Source of the DNA: Bryopsis sp. KO-2023
Taxonomy: Eukaryota > Chlorophyta > Ulvophyceae > Bryopsidales > Bryopsidaceae
DNA: 64,000 nucleotides
Direction of reading: 5' to 3'
Assembly (NCBI GenBank): GCA_030272585.1
Contig: BSYQ01000004.1
Span: 7,130,001-7,194,000, forward strand
How positions within the stretch are numbered: the first letter of the stretch is position 1; each line of letters begins with the position of its first letter. Both the position numbers and the translations under genes were made by a program. Below the pieces are notes generated by a model. It saw nothing but the letters and a program-made list of their open reading frames with translations, searched no databases and was not told where the DNA came from. This document shows positions 19,909-31,465 of the stretch, one piece after another.

Positions 19909-21228
19909 ATGGTTGAGTGGCGTCAAAGGGTGGAGGAAGCGATCGAGAGGATCGAGGCAGGGGCGGTGCAGTCAAGAGAGGGGGCAAAAGCGCTGGAGGA
20001 TTTATTTAGGGGAGAAGAGTCGCTGGCGGAGGAATATACTCGAAACCAGTTGAAATGGCAAGAGGAGCGACAAAAACTCATAGAAGAAAACTCCGCCCTT
20101 CGACAGGCTGCAAGTGAGGGAGATGCGGGCTCTTCGAGTTCTGCTGCTCAGGTGATACTCCTGCAGCATGAACGAGATCAGCTGCTCTTACGAGTGGTTG
20201 AACTGGAGGAGTCGCTCCAGGCGGCTCAAGCCAGTATTGCGACGGAGGACTTGGAAACCGTGAGGTTGCGACAGGAAGTCGCGGATCTGAAAGAGCAGCT
20301 GAAGCAGACGGATGCAGGAAAACAGAAGTTGGAGGATCGGAGAACCGCGGAGGGATTCAGTATCGATGAAAGCGATGACGATCACAACAGCGACGGGGAT
20401 GGAGAAGAGCATGGAGGAAATAGAGGAGATGGGGATGACATCGATCATGGTGGAGACAGAGAAGGAGGAGGATCTGGCAGAGTGGGAAACAGTGGAGGTG
20501 TTGCTGGAGAGAAAAGGAACGAAGGAGTGGAGGATCAGGACAGGATTGATCCCACGGGAGGACGAGAGGGAGGTAGTCAAGGTGGCAGCGGAATCAGAGA
20601 GAGGGCGGATCACAATGAGGGAGATGGAGGAACAGGTGCAAGGATCGAACAAGCACGGATCAAAGAGGAGGAGGACAATCCCGGCGGGGACTGGGTCGAT
20701 GGGAACTGCTTTTTCTGCAGATCCCGAAATGCAGTGAAACCCATCGGCGGAGCATGTTCTCGGCACCAAGCCTGTCACAAGGTTGGTTGTCGAGATCGTG
20801 CCTGGTTGGCGGGGAGCTTGGAGCTGGACATGGATGAAGGGGGCATGGGGACCTTTCGCAGGATATACGCTCCCGAAGCATCGATCGCACCGCCGGCAAA
20901 CTTCTCCGATCAGACATGTTCTCTATGTCGATTGATCGGAGGAGCAAATCATTTCCGCTCCATCTACCCGGCGACCTCTCGACCCCGTTTGGAACTCAAT
21001 CGTGCCATGCATCGAGCTCGGAGTAATGTGCGAGCGGATCAGCTCCCGGGAGCGTGGGTTGATAATGAGCAGCGGAGCCATCCGGTGGAGACCCTACTGG
21101 ATGAGAGATTGATCGAAATCCATGGGGCTACCAATCCTCCACTCTCCCGAAAGAGGACCGCTCGAAAAGGAGCAACATCAGCAGCTGCAGCATCCAGCAA
21201 ACGACAAAGGGGACCCAGTGGCAGCTAG
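19909..21228 (+). CDS. A body 1 accessory protein: coiled coil plus Cys/His zinc domain
   Basis: 439-aa last frame. Residues ~1-145 form a long coiled coil. Residues ~150-260 are acidic, Gly-rich and low complexity. Then C267-x2-C270, C283-x2-H286-x2-C289-x4-C294 and C337-x2-C340, with GCRDRAW following, and a basic tail (SRKRTARKG). The ligand order and spacing match the 337-aa frame of family B, as do TFRR-I-Y against WRRMW and T-C-x-L-C. No signal peptide or membrane span is seen. A DNA/RNA- or protein-binding accessory role is inference; I do not recognise the family. Confidence 0.7.
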   Translation: MVEWRQRVEEAIERIEAGAVQSREGAKALEDLFRGEESLAEEYTRNQLKWQEERQKLIEENSALRQAASEGDAGSSSSAAQVILLQHERDQLLLRVVELEESLQAAQASIATEDLETVRLRQEVADLKEQLKQTDAGKQKLEDRRTAEGFSIDESDDDHNSDGDGEEHGGNRGDGDDIDHGGDREGGGSGRVGNSGGVAGEKRNEGVEDQDRIDPTGGREGGSQGGSGIRERADHNEGDGGTGARIEQARIKEEEDNPGGDWVDGNCFFCRSRNAVKPIGGACSRHQACHKVGCRDRAWLAGSLELDMDEGGMGTFRRIYAPEASIAPPANFSDQTCSLCRLIGGANHFRSIYPATSRPRLELNRAMHRARSNVRADQLPGAWVDNEQRSHPVETLLDERLIEIHGATNPPLSRKRTARKGATSAAAASSKRQRGPSGS

Positions 21229-21449
21229 AGAGAGGGTAAATCTCTGGGAGAGTAGAAATTAAAAAAAAAAAAAAATATAAAAAAAAAAAAAAAATATTAG
21301 AAGAGGGGGATTCCCTTTGTGAAAGGGTGTTACTACTGGGTTATCAAAGAGGTGTGGATTTTTGCCAAAATTTTATAAGGTTTTCTTTTTCATATCATTT
21401 TCTTGACTTGAGAAAATAAGAGGGGGATTCTAAAAAAAAAAAAAAAAAA
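21229..21449 (+). other. A body 1 3' region, A-tracts
   Basis: Non-coding, with two runs of about 13-14 A and one of 17-18 A. Confidence 0.6.
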
Positions 21450-21605
21450 GGGGGACAGACAAATCCTGTGGATTTTTCTGGTAGACAAAAAGGGGACAGA
21501 CAAATTCTGTGGATTTTCTGGTAGACAAAAAGGGAGAGACAAATCCTGTGGATTTTCTGGTAGACAATAAGGGAGAGACAAATTCTGTGGATTTTCTGGT
21601 AGAAT
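21450..21605 (+). repeat. 40-41-bp tandem repeat in A 3' region, body 1
   Basis: Four copies of a unit containing GACAAATCCTGTGGATTTTC and TGGTAGACAAAAAGGG, starting near 21454, 21495, 21535 and 21575. A looser doublet around GTTGAATACACT follows to about 21690. Confidence 0.8.
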
Positions 21606-21798
21606 AAGGGAGGACTTAGCAGTGTTGAATACACTTAATAGGGGGTTTGATGTGGGTGTTGAATACACTCAGTGGAGTTTTGATGTGGGTGCAAGAGGTG
21701 AAATGAACAGTATGGTTGAAAGGAAGAAAGACTGCATGAGATGCAGTGGGTTTTTGATTAGGTTTTTGGGTACGCATAGAGTGATTTCTATGCGGGTG

Positions 21799-21810
21799 TA
21801 AGGGGGAGCG
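21799..21810 (+). other. Purine tract before A LTR 2
   Basis: TAAGGGGGAGCG, followed by TCACAGC and then the LTR start TGTGACGG at 21818. Likely plus-strand primer; the seven intervening bases are unusual. Confidence 0.6.
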
Positions 21811-21817
21811 TCACAGC

Positions 21818-23196
21818 TGTGACGGAGCTAGAAAGAACATGGCAGATGTACTGCCACCAGATGTAATGATTATTCCGATGATAATTCGGAAGAATGGAAT
21901 TGCCAACTCACACTGATAAACAGTCGTATTTTACGCTGCTCTATGTGAGACCTGGTGGTTCGTACGTCGGGTTCAATTCCTGACGAGGTCGATGACGTAG
22001 GAAAAGTTGTATATTGATACGCTGGAAGATATCGAATAGCTGGCACGCCAACCCATGGCTAGCGCAGAGTACTAGGAGTCTTACTGCCGGCACTGTCGTT
22101 TTATGACATCCGAGGTATGACTTCTACGAAACGTGCGGCTGGGAACACAAGGAGCCAGCGAAAACACTATGGATTCCAGCGAAACGGATACAACTCCCTA
22201 CGAAAAACGATCTCTTAGGCGATACGCACGACTGGCAGTCGGGTCGCTAGTCGACCCCTGTCGTGACGCCGAACTCGCGGCTAGCACACATGCGCTAGCG
22301 CTAGAACCGGCCGCGAGTATAAATATCCCACAGAATTCTGGTTAAGAACAGACAGAACTCGGTGAATACCTCGTTTACTTCTTACTTCGGACATCTATCT
22401 ATAGGAGGACTCTCTTATCGTGACGGACTTAAGGAAAGCTTCGCGACTTACCTTAAACGGGAATCCCGACCGGACGAGGTACTTCTGGCCAAAGATAGCA
22501 TCATCCAAGGTTTTCTGAAGTACACTTCTGAAATGGGATACACCATCCCTTCTCTTTCTGTAAAAATATTCTCTTGCCATTATTCTTGTGTCTCTGAAGT
22601 GTCTTTATTCAAAATAAGATTGTTTCTGATCAAACTTTGATTCTAGAGGAAATAGGAGTGGAGTCAGAATAGTAAGAGAAGGTGCTGCCCTTCTCTTAGG
22701 AGGTTTTTCTCCACTCAGAGGAGCCGACCTCTCCTCTGAGTGTCTCCTTTCGTTTTTGGTGTTTGCTTTTTGTGTTTCTCTCTTTCTCCAGCTCAGTTTC
22801 CAGAGTCCCCTTTGGCCATGGTCTCTTAGCGACCATCCTCCAGGGGACTCCACTTTCTGTCTCACTCTCGGGAGCAAGGCCCTCTTAGCGGGTGTCTCCG
22901 TCGACTTTGACTCATGTTGCGTTCAGATGCCTGGTCTTAGGCTTTTCGATGTTATGGGGAATCGAGACTGTGACTCTCGTATGGTGATGATTGTTAGAGC
23001 GACTGGTCTTAGCCGACTTCTTAGGTGACGATAGTTTCAGTGCGTCGCAGTTTAGATACCAAGTTTTTGGATAAGACATTCAACGTCGGCGTAGTCCGAC
23101 TCCGTTGCCGTAGACAGACTCTGCGGTAGTTCAGTACGACTCTACCTTCAGTCGCGGCGCGAATGAAGAATTAGTAGTTGTGCCGAATGCGTTTTC
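21818..23196 (+). repeat. A LTR 2 (shared between bodies)
   Basis: 1,379 bp. It acts as 3' LTR of body 1 and 5' LTR of body 2. PBS TGGTTTCGGAGCG follows at 23197. TATA box at 22318-22325; tRNA-like 42-mer at 21949-21990. Confidence 0.93.
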
Positions 23197-23209
23197 TGGT
23201 TTCGGAGCG
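23197..23209 (+). other. Primer-binding site, A body 2
   Basis: TGGTTTCGGAGCG, same as body 1. Confidence 0.75.
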
Positions 23210-23352
23210 TTGCGAGCTTCGGACATGTTAGGAATATGGGCCCACTAACATTACAACACAAGTTCTGTGCAACACTGTTTACTCTGGTGATCACCTCTCG
23301 AAAAGAGAAAGCGCTCCAGAAATTAACACAAGTGTAACACACTGTAGGAACA

Positions 23353-23543
23353 ATGGTTGGAGCAACCTCTGCCGATAAGTATCGTGCCCCTAAGCTCGAA
23401 AAGTTTGACGGAAAGAAACCTCCAGCAGCGGAATGGTTCAAGACCGTGGAAGCAACAGCTACGGCTCAGAACTGGCCTGCTCGTTCTAAAGTGAGCAGAG
23501 CGAAAGCGAACCTCACTCACGGTGCAGCCCTCTGGGCGGCTGC
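23353..23543 (+). CDS. A body 2 gag, N-terminal part
   Basis: Counterpart of 4600-4790, with the same ATG and the same B entry point. Fossil part interrupted by one insertion. Confidence 0.75.
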
Positions 23544-24102
23544 TGAAACGGATTTGTTTCCTGAGGCTGAATACTTCCAGCCGCCACTTAACCCGTTCTT
23601 CACACACGTTGGGAGACGACCAGAAGTTCTATAAGAAAGGTCTGAGACACGAGAGTATACAACTGAATCTTATTTCAACAAGCTTGTTCTTTACAACGAT
23701 CCCCAGCCTTTTATACTCTCAGCCCAGAGCTTCTAGAAAACTCCCAGCCCATCTCCTAACCTTACAAATACTAGCTATCATCTAGCTCTCCTCAAAACGT
23801 CTCTATCATTTCTCAGCTCAGCCCTTCTAGCCAGAGCTCCGACTAACCCTTTATAACCCTTGATAACCTCTAGACTGAGGACCCAGACTGAAGCTCCTTC
23901 CAGTCTGACTCCCAAACTCTCAGCCATCTGAGACCTGACACTGAATATACTGAACCTGGTTCGAACTCTTTTCACTACGTTTCAGCCTCTCATTGAGCAT
24001 CACGTAACTACCCCATTCCAGTCAGTCCGCGACTACCTGGAACTCTCAGACTGTAACCTCTGTTTTCCGCCTAGATCTTCGCCTACTAAGTCAGCCGTTT
24101 CA
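23544..24102 (-). repeat. 3' LTR of B2
   Basis: 559 bp, same sequence as the B1 3' LTR by eye. The purine tract abuts it at 24103-24115. Confidence 0.93.
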
Positions 24103-24613
24103 CTCCTCCCCCCTTAGAGAGAGATCGCTGACCCAGCGATGTTCTGTACACTAAGATCGTATTGCACGTCTCACCAGAACTGCCAAGTTAACTAACTCGC
24201 TTATTCTGAGAATACCTCTGATATAGCTGTAAGCAATATTCTCCGACGTTTTCCGTAACAACTTCCCGATTGCGACTTGAGCTGAATGTTGGTTTCTGCT
24301 TATGGTTACTACTGCCGCTGTGACATCCCATCCCAGCCCGTTCACACATAAACCCAACCCTGTTCAATAGACTTCACAGCCCATACTGGAAATCACACAG
24401 TTTCAGCTTCAGTCAAACTGTAATTTTCATAAGTGTTTCTACACACCCAGCATGTTAATTGTTTTCCAGAAATTCCCTTTTACCCTCACTTGATCCATTC
24501 ACTGTTCTTTTCTTTTTCTTCCACAAACAAAATAAAATTCAAACACCCAAATACCAATAAAAAAATCATATTTCACTCTTGATCCTATATTTTTTCTATA
24601 TATTCAACTCAAC

Positions 24614-25627
24614 TCAGGCTTTTCTGAGTTTCACATTTCTGGATCCCCCTGAACTTCCAGGAGGTTTCCTTTTCTTTCCTTCGGGTCCACTGTCTCCGCC
24701 TGGCTCATTGACGACCCAATCCCCATCGTAATCCGTTGGTTCTGCCTCGTCTTCGGCTGCCTCGAATTTTCTCAGGGGACCCACGGTCCGCTTGGCCTTC
24801 AGATACACTCCCCGAGTATAATCCGAACCCAGCTTGAAGCCTAAGGCGCAGAGTTTACAGGTTTCCGAGTGTATCCCCATTGGTGGCCCTGTTTCAGCTG
24901 GTACCCACATTCTCCGCCAGTCTCGTTTTTCCTCATCGACTTCCAGACTGATACTCAGCCACACGCGATCCCGACACCCGATATTCGAGCACACCCAGTG
25001 CCGTTGGCAGTCTTCTCCGGTCGGCTGACAGTTGCTGCTCGGGGTGCGACAAAACACGCAAGTGTGTTTTTCCCCCTCTTCGTGCTTCACTTCTCCGCTT
25101 GGTTTTCCCGACATGGCCTCCACCATACTCTTCAACAAATCTACCTGGCCCTTGAGCTGCTGGTTCCGCATTTGCTCCTCCCGCAGCTTGTCTTCGACCC
25201 CGTCGAGCTTGTGGCGCATTTCCTCATCTGCCCCCTCCATCAGCAGCTTTTCCGCCTCTCTTTTCGCCGCATCCGCTGAAGTCTCCGCCATCGCCAATTT
25301 TACGCTGAGGTCCTCATTTTCCGCCAAATATTTCGCCCTGTCGTCGAGCAACCGGGTGCGTTCAGCCTCCCAGCTATCTCTTTCCGCCTGAAACCCCCCC
25401 TCTTTTTCCAACTCGGCAATCTTTTCCTCCAACCTCTCCTTCTCTTCTCCCCATTCCTGTTGGTCTCTTTCCTGGATTTTTTCCATCCTTTCTTCCTCTG
25501 CCATAAACTGTTCCAGCATCCCTTGCAGCCTTTCCACCACTCCTGTCACCTTCCCAGCGTTAGCTTTGATCTCCTCCAAAAGTCCCTGGGCTCCTGCCTT
25601 GAATTCCACCATTTTTCTTTTCCACAA
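24614..25627 (-). CDS. B2 accessory coiled-coil/zinc protein
   Basis: 337 aa, same translation as the B1 accessory frame, with the same eight Cys/His positions (C190 to C260). No independent evidence of function. Confidence 0.7.
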   Translation of the reverse strand: MWKRKMVEFKAGAQGLLEEIKANAGKVTGVVERLQGMLEQFMAEEERMEKIQERDQQEWGEEKERLEEKIAELEKEGGFQAERDSWEAERTRLLDDRAKYLAENEDLSVKLAMAETSADAAKREAEKLLMEGADEEMRHKLDGVEDKLREEQMRNQQLKGQVDLLKSMVEAMSGKPSGEVKHEEGEKHTCVFCRTPSSNCQPTGEDCQRHWVCSNIGCRDRVWLSISLEVDEEKRDWRRMWVPAETGPPMGIHSETCKLCALGFKLGSDYTRGVYLKAKRTVGPLRKFEAAEDEAEPTDYDGDWVVNEPGGDSGPEGKKRKPPGSSGGSRNVKLRKA

Positions 25628-25725
25628 AAAGTCGTCCCGAAACGTCCTCTGTCCTTTGTCTTGCGTTCGTCCTGTTCTTGCGCTCCGTTTGCTCTGTACA
25701 CTCTCAAACTCGAAAAAAACCAGAA

Positions 25726-28700
25726 CTAGTCCATGGGAGACTTTTGACGTAAATACTCCTGCAGCACTTGCTGCGCATTACCCAAGTGATGGGACGGGAG
25801 CCACTGGTCCTCTTCCGATCCGTATCCTTCCCAGGAAACCAAGTACTCTGTCACATTCTTCTTTTTCCGCCGTTTGGTTCGATGTGTCTTGATCTTTTCA
25901 ACGATATATTCCTCGACTCCTTCCAGCACCACTGGATCTGGAGGTGGAGAAATAGCCCTGGCTGGAAACTCCTCCGATCCATCTTCAAAAGCTTTTAGTT
26001 TGGAAACATGAAAAACATCATGTATTTTCCAGTGATTAGGAAGTTCCAACCTGTAAGTTACTGATGTCACAATATCAATAATTCTAAAAGGTCCACAAAA
26101 CTTAGATACCAACTTCCGGCCCATCATTGGCGGTAAAGGTAAATCAGCTGTCGATAAAAAGACATACTGATTTAATGCAAAACTTGCATCCCTCCGCCCT
26201 CGGTTTGCGACAGCCCTCTGTCGCTGTTGGCTTTTCAAAATCGCTTTCCGAGCCAGCTGTAAACTTTTAGCCCAAACTGTCCACCATTCATCTGAAACTG
26301 GACCTGAGTCTAACAAATCCTGAGGAGATCTGGGATGTTGCCCATAAACCAAATAAAAAGGTGTAAAACCTGTAGAGGAGTGAACGGATGAGTTATAAGC
26401 AAACTCAGCCGCCACTAATTTAGTGTCCCAATCACCTCCTATGGTTGAAATATAAATTCGCAACATATCTCCGACTACTCGATTTGCCCTTTCAGTCATT
26501 CCATCAGTTTCAGGGTGATATCCAGAGGACATAGCTAAACGAGTCCCCGCTAATTCCCACAGTTTTCGCCAAAACTGGCCTGTAAAACGAGTATCTCGAT
26601 CGGAAATAATAGCCTCTGGCAACCCATGATGTCTGAAAATTGTATCAAAGAAAATTTCAGCTACCCCACTAGCTGTAACTGCAGTAGTGGTGGCTACCAA
26701 GTGGATCATTCGACTAAAACGGTCGACCATAACCACTAAATAATCATGACCCTTTTGTGTCATAGGTAAAGGTCCCACAAAATCTAAACAAACTTCTTTC
26801 CAGCGTTCGTCTGGAACTGGAATTGGCTGATATAACCCCAATGGTTTTTGAGTGCTAGACTTGTTTTTCTGACAACCAACACAAGTCCTAACATATCGTT
26901 CGACATCCTCAGTGCATTTAGGCCAATAATATCTCTTTCGAACATTTGCGACAGTCTTGTGTCGCCCAAAATGTCCAGCCTGATCGTGACATTCAGCCAA
27001 CACTGTTTGTCTAATTTCTTTGTCCTTTGGAATATACCAAAACCATTTGTCTTTCAGACTATACCACAATTTTGTGCCATCCCACCTATAACGCGGATCT
27101 TTTTCACCAGCTTCCCAATTAGCAATGACTTCTTTGCAATGTTCATCCTCTTGATATGCAAGTCTAACCTGTTCCTGAAAAATTACGCCTGCTCGGACTT
27201 TTGCCACAGCGTTTAATTCCATTTCCGACCTTCGACTTAATGCATCTGCAACTGTATTTTCTTTCCCAGGTTTGTATTTAATCTCAAAATCAAATTCCTG
27301 TAAAGTTTCCATCCACCTAGCCTGTCTACTGGATAATTTAGGCTGCGTCTGAATATATTTCAGCGGAGCGTGGTCCGTGTGAACCACAAATTTCCTCGCC
27401 CCCAAATAATGTCGCCAAGTTTTCAAACAATAGACTATCGCATACAGCTCTTTTTCGTGCGTCGGATAATTCCTTTCAGCTGAATTCAATTTCCGACTTT
27501 CAAACGCGGCTGGTTGTTGCCCCTGACCTTGATCTTGCGTCAAAACTCCTCCAATAGCAAAATCCGATGCGTCTGTAGTTACTTCAAAACTCAACTCCGG
27601 ATCTGGAATTATTAACACAGGTGCCTCCTGCATGCTCTTCTTTAGCGTCTGAAACGCTTTCTCCTGACTTTCAGTCCACTGCCATTTAACTTCCTTCCTT
27701 GTTAGTTCATGTAACGGCGTTGCAATCCCAGAGTATCCCTTAATAAATTTCCGATAATAATTCGCTAAACCCAAAAACGACCTAATATCCCGAACTGTCT
27801 GAGGTTGTGCCCACTCCTTAATGGCTAAAACTTTCTTAGGTACCACGGAGAGTCCCTCTCTTCCGACTATGTGTCCCAAAAATTCGACTTCTGTCATCCC
27901 CAAATCACATTTGTCCGGTGAAACGTAAAGTTTGTGTTTTTCGAGTAGCTGAAACACTTGTCTAAGATGTTCCTTGTGCTCTTCCCAGTTCCGACTGTAA
28001 ACTAAGATATCATCGAGATAAACTATAACAAACTTATCCAGATGTGGTCGAAAAACATCGTTCATCACATTCATAAAAGTTGCTGGTGCATTTGTCAAAC
28101 CCATTGGCATAACTGTGTATTCGTAAGATCCATATCTAGTTCGAAAAGCAGTTTTCGCCCAATCCTTTTTTGCCATCCTGACTTGATAATATCCCGAACA
28201 CAAATCTATTTTCGAGAAGTACTTTGCGCCATGAAGCTGATCTATCAGTTCATCTATTCTCGGAATCGGATAAGCATTTTTCACCGTCACCTTATTCAAT
28301 GCCCGATAATCTACGCACATACGTAGTTTCCCATTCTTCTTCGGTACAAAAATTACCGGTGCTCCCCAAGGTGATCTACTCGGTCGAATAAACCCTTTTT
28401 CCGACATGGCTGCAATCTGAGTTTTCAGTTCTGCCATTTCCTTGATGCCTAGTCGATAAGGTGCTTTACTTTGTGGAACCGTGCCTGGTTCCAACTGGAT
28501 CGTGTGTTCGATACCTCTGGAAGGGGGTATCTCACTGGGTAACTCTTCCACAAAAGTGTTAGGGAATTCCTGTCTGATTTCTGCTGTAAGTTCAGCTTGT
28601 CTGGAAACATTTTGTTCAGAGTCAGTTCTGTTCAAACATGTTTCAAACACCATCAGCACACACTGTTCCTCTTCCTCCTCTCCGGGGTTTGCCGGAGGAA

Positions 28701-29343
28701 TCAAATGTTCTTTCAGCCCATCTGAAACCACTACCTCATTCGTTCGAAAATCAACCCGGGGATTATGCTTAGCCAGCCAAGTCTTTCCCAATATAGCATC
28801 ATACTTAGCAAGAGACATTTCATGAAAAATCTCCCTACTAGCAAAATCTCCAAATCTGAGAGTAGCCCTGATCTTTCCTTTAGATTCTAAGGTACTTCCC
28901 CCAGCCAGGCTAACTTTTTCTTCTTGTTCTTCTAATTCCAGTTTATTTTTCTCGCAAAATTTTCGAGCCAAAAAGCAATCAGTTGCTCCACAGTCTATTA
29001 ATATCTCAGCTGCAAAACCTGAGATTTCCCCTTTCACAGTAATCAGTTGTCTAGTTCGGTTATCAGTTTCAGCCACTGCTAGAAATCCGAACTTAGTCAT
29101 GTCTAAATCTGTCCCATCAAATGAATGGACTTCTAGGTTATCTTGGTTATCAGGTCTAGTCGGTTCCTTGGACGTTTCTTCCAACGAAAAATCCCTCGAA
29201 CTCCTAGAATTCCTCGAACTCCTAGAATTCCTCGAACTCGCAGGCTTCCCCTTAACTTCACACCCTGCGAGTTTACCTAACATACTCATTTTCGCGAGGG
29301 GCAGTCTCGAGCGTAATGCCCTCGACGCCCACACTTGTAACAC
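25726..29343 (-). CDS. pol: B2 pol: protease, RT, RNase H, integrase, chromodomain
   Basis: 1,205 aa, same translation as B1 pol: protease, YLDD RT, RNase H, HHCC and DDE integrase, C-terminal chromodomain. It overlaps gag by 58 bases. Confidence 0.95.
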   Translation of the reverse strand: MLQVWASRALRSRLPLAKMSMLGKLAGCEVKGKPASSRNSRSSRNSRSSRDFSLEETSKEPTRPDNQDNLEVHSFDGTDLDMTKFGFLAVAETDNRTRQLITVKGEISGFAAEILIDCGATDCFLARKFCEKNKLELEEQEEKVSLAGGSTLESKGKIRATLRFGDFASREIFHEMSLAKYDAILGKTWLAKHNPRVDFRTNEVVVSDGLKEHLIPPANPGEEEEEQCVLMVFETCLNRTDSEQNVSRQAELTAEIRQEFPNTFVEELPSEIPPSRGIEHTIQLEPGTVPQSKAPYRLGIKEMAELKTQIAAMSEKGFIRPSRSPWGAPVIFVPKKNGKLRMCVDYRALNKVTVKNAYPIPRIDELIDQLHGAKYFSKIDLCSGYYQVRMAKKDWAKTAFRTRYGSYEYTVMPMGLTNAPATFMNVMNDVFRPHLDKFVIVYLDDILVYSRNWEEHKEHLRQVFQLLEKHKLYVSPDKCDLGMTEVEFLGHIVGREGLSVVPKKVLAIKEWAQPQTVRDIRSFLGLANYYRKFIKGYSGIATPLHELTRKEVKWQWTESQEKAFQTLKKSMQEAPVLIIPDPELSFEVTTDASDFAIGGVLTQDQGQGQQPAAFESRKLNSAERNYPTHEKELYAIVYCLKTWRHYLGARKFVVHTDHAPLKYIQTQPKLSSRQARWMETLQEFDFEIKYKPGKENTVADALSRRSEMELNAVAKVRAGVIFQEQVRLAYQEDEHCKEVIANWEAGEKDPRYRWDGTKLWYSLKDKWFWYIPKDKEIRQTVLAECHDQAGHFGRHKTVANVRKRYYWPKCTEDVERYVRTCVGCQKNKSSTQKPLGLYQPIPVPDERWKEVCLDFVGPLPMTQKGHDYLVVMVDRFSRMIHLVATTTAVTASGVAEIFFDTIFRHHGLPEAIISDRDTRFTGQFWRKLWELAGTRLAMSSGYHPETDGMTERANRVVGDMLRIYISTIGGDWDTKLVAAEFAYNSSVHSSTGFTPFYLVYGQHPRSPQDLLDSGPVSDEWWTVWAKSLQLARKAILKSQQRQRAVANRGRRDASFALNQYVFLSTADLPLPPMMGRKLVSKFCGPFRIIDIVTSVTYRLELPNHWKIHDVFHVSKLKAFEDGSEEFPARAISPPPDPVVLEGVEEYIVEKIKTHRTKRRKKKNVTEYLVSWEGYGSEEDQWLPSHHLGNAQQVLQEYLRQKSPMD

Positions 29344-30281
29344 TTCACCTCTCCGTCTGCTTTTTCTTTCTTCCAGACTGGCTTATTTCTTTCTCTCTCT
29401 TTATCACCTCGCTGTCTCTGTTGTCTCTGTTGTCGCCTTCTTCCGATGTAGTCCAATTCCATGTGATCCGATCTGCGATTTCCGCCGCCGCCGCTGCCGC
29501 CGCCGCCGCCGCGATCTCGATTCAAGATCGAACTCCCGGATTGAGCTCCTCCCCACCTTTCCGCCACTCGAATAGCTTCATCCAAGGTCTTGGGGTTTTG
29601 GAGGTCGGTCTCGATACCAACCCTCCCTCGCAAACCATCGACGAACCTGTGTATTTTCTCGCCCTCTGATGCGTCGGAAATATACAACATCAGCTGCCTA
29701 AAGCGATGCGTGTATTCCCGCACAGACATTCCGCCTTGGCGTAAATTCGCCCATTCTGTCCGTGTGCGGCGCAAAAAATGTGGTTCCCCGAACTGGTTTT
29801 TCAGCTCCTCACAGAAGTCCTCATACGTCGGCAAAGGTCGGCCTCCATCAGTCTCCGACTCCTCCACTCTTGTCCTCCACCATGTTGCGGCTGGCCCTCT
29901 CAGTAGAGATCCTGCCAGGCGGAGTTTCGAGACTCCATCTTCGACGTGGGTGGCGTCAAAATGCACTCGGAGGCTGAACAACCAATCCTGGATAGGAGGG
30001 TCATTCTGCCTGCCTCCCCACAGATCAGGTCGGGCTGGCTTGCTTCTCAGGTCATTACCTCGACCACCACTTCCAGCCGCCGTTCCAGCCTGTGCTGCAG
30101 TTGCCGCCCCGATTGCTGTTCCCACCTTGTCGGTTAGTTGCTCCAAAATGGAGCTTCCCACAGCCTCATTAACCGCCGTGCTCAGCATTCCCGGTACTTC
30201 TTCGACCACGCCTTGCACTCGGTTCAACCTTCCCATCACCTCCTCATACGCCGCCCTCAACTCAGCCACCTGTTGCTCCAT
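29286..30281 (-). CDS. gag: B2 gag with CCHC zinc knuckle
   Basis: 331 aa, same as B1 gag. The leader hairpin recurs at 30302-30342. Confidence 0.9.
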   Translation of the reverse strand: MEQQVAELRAAYEEVMGRLNRVQGVVEEVPGMLSTAVNEAVGSSILEQLTDKVGTAIGAATAAQAGTAAGSGGRGNDLRSKPARPDLWGGRQNDPPIQDWLFSLRVHFDATHVEDGVSKLRLAGSLLRGPAATWWRTRVEESETDGGRPLPTYEDFCEELKNQFGEPHFLRRTRTEWANLRQGGMSVREYTHRFRQLMLYISDASEGEKIHRFVDGLRGRVGIETDLQNPKTLDEAIRVAERWGGAQSGSSILNRDRGGGGGSGGGGNRRSDHMELDYIGRRRQQRQQRQRGDKERERNKPVWKKEKADGEVKCYKCGRRGHYARDCPSRK

Positions 30282-30353
30282 CTCAGCCTCAGAAATCCTC
30301 GGTTAGGGTATTCCGCGGATAGGTAAATTCGGATACCCTAACTTTCTCTTCCT

Positions 30354-30656
30354 TCATGGATGGAAGAACTCAGACAAGGCGAGGTCTGCTCTCTCCTCCT
30401 CGTCGAGGCTGTAGAACCTGGGGTTGGTCGGAAAGTCCGGTTCTCCTGCGGCTGGTGGTGGCTGATTCTCTTTGTCAGCCTGTTCTTCCAGCTCTTTTAA
30501 GAAGCAGAGTAGGTCGAGTTCCTCGTAGTTCAGTTGGACCTCGTTCCTCCTAGCTTCCCTCCGCACTACTGGTAATTCCAGTTCCTCGCCGGGATACTGC
30601 CACTCGATTCTGTAGTATAGCTCAAAAAGAAAATCAAGCCAAGGGTCCATAGGCAA
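30354..30656 (-). CDS. B2 small leader frame, 100 aa
   Basis: Same as the B1 frame at 11601-11903; unknown acidic peptide. Confidence 0.4.
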   Translation of the reverse strand: MPMDPWLDFLFELYYRIEWQYPGEELELPVVRREARRNEVQLNYEELDLLCFLKELEEQADKENQPPPAAGEPDFPTNPRFYSLDEEERADLALSEFFHP

Positions 30657-30658
30657 AC

Positions 30659-30883
30659 TTACTGAGGTTCTGCCTGCGTTGGGGTTTCAGGGGTAAGCGG
30701 AAGATCAACTGTCGCCTCCGTCTCAGTTCTCGATTCGCTTGATCCTGTGCTTTCAGTATCACTATTGTCTTCGCCTATGTGCAGAACTTCCAACGGGTTC
30801 TCTTCCAGCCAGAGGTCTACAAGCAGTAACCTAGGATCTCCTTCTTCGCCAAACCAGTATTCTTCTTCTCTGATTATAGGCAT
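30659..30883 (-). CDS. B2 first leader frame, about 75 aa
   Basis: Same as the B1 frame at 11906-12130. Confidence 0.35.
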   Translation of the reverse strand: MPIIREEEYWFGEEGDPRLLLVDLWLEENPLEVLHIGEDNSDTESTGSSESRTETEATVDLPLTPETPTQAEPQ

Positions 30884-30906
30884 AGAAAACTTCGCTCCGA
30901 AACCAG

Positions 30907-31465
30907 TGAAACGGATTTGTTTCCTGAGGCTGAATACTTCCAGCCGCCACTTAACCCGTTCTTCACACACGTTGGGAGACGACCAGAAGTTCTATAAGAA
31001 AGGTCTGAGACACGAGAGTATACAACTGAATCTTATTTCAACAAGCTTGTTCTTTACAACGATCCCCAGCCTTTTATACTCTCAGCCGAGAGCTTCTAGA
31101 AAACTCCCAGCCCATCTCCTAACCTTACAAATACTAGCTATCATCTAGCTCTCCTCAAAACGTCTCTATCATTTCTCAGCTCAGCCCTTCTAGCCAGAGC
31201 TCCGACTAACCCTTTATAACCCTTGATAACCTCTAGACTGAGGACCCAGACTGAAGCTCCTTCCAGTCTGACTCCCAAACTCTCAGCCATCTGAGACCTG
31301 ACACTGAATATACTGAACCTGGTTCGAACTCTTTTCACTACGTTTCAGCCTCTCATTGAGCATCACGTAACTACCCCATTCCAGTCAGTCCGCGACTACC
31401 TGGAACTCTCAGACTGTAACCTCTGTTTTCCGCCTAGATCTTCGCCTACTAAGTCAGCCGTTTCA
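30907..31465 (-). repeat. 5' LTR of B2
   Basis: 559 bp, with the same single difference from its 3' LTR as in B1. PBS at 30893-30905, TATA box at 31070-31078. Confidence 0.93.

Larger units (their letters stand above)
23544..31465 (-). mobile_element. Family B element, copy B2
   Basis: Counterpart of B1 shifted by 18,753 bases, with the same length, TSD (GCTGC at 23539-23543 and 31466-31470) and frames. Since host site and element match, B2 arose by duplication of the A+B unit, not by a second jump. It looks whole. Confidence 0.93.

Noticed and set aside
19909-21228. Envelope gene at the 3' end of A.
   Set aside because: Position fits, but there is no signal peptide, membrane span or cleavage site; a coiled coil with a zinc domain fits better.
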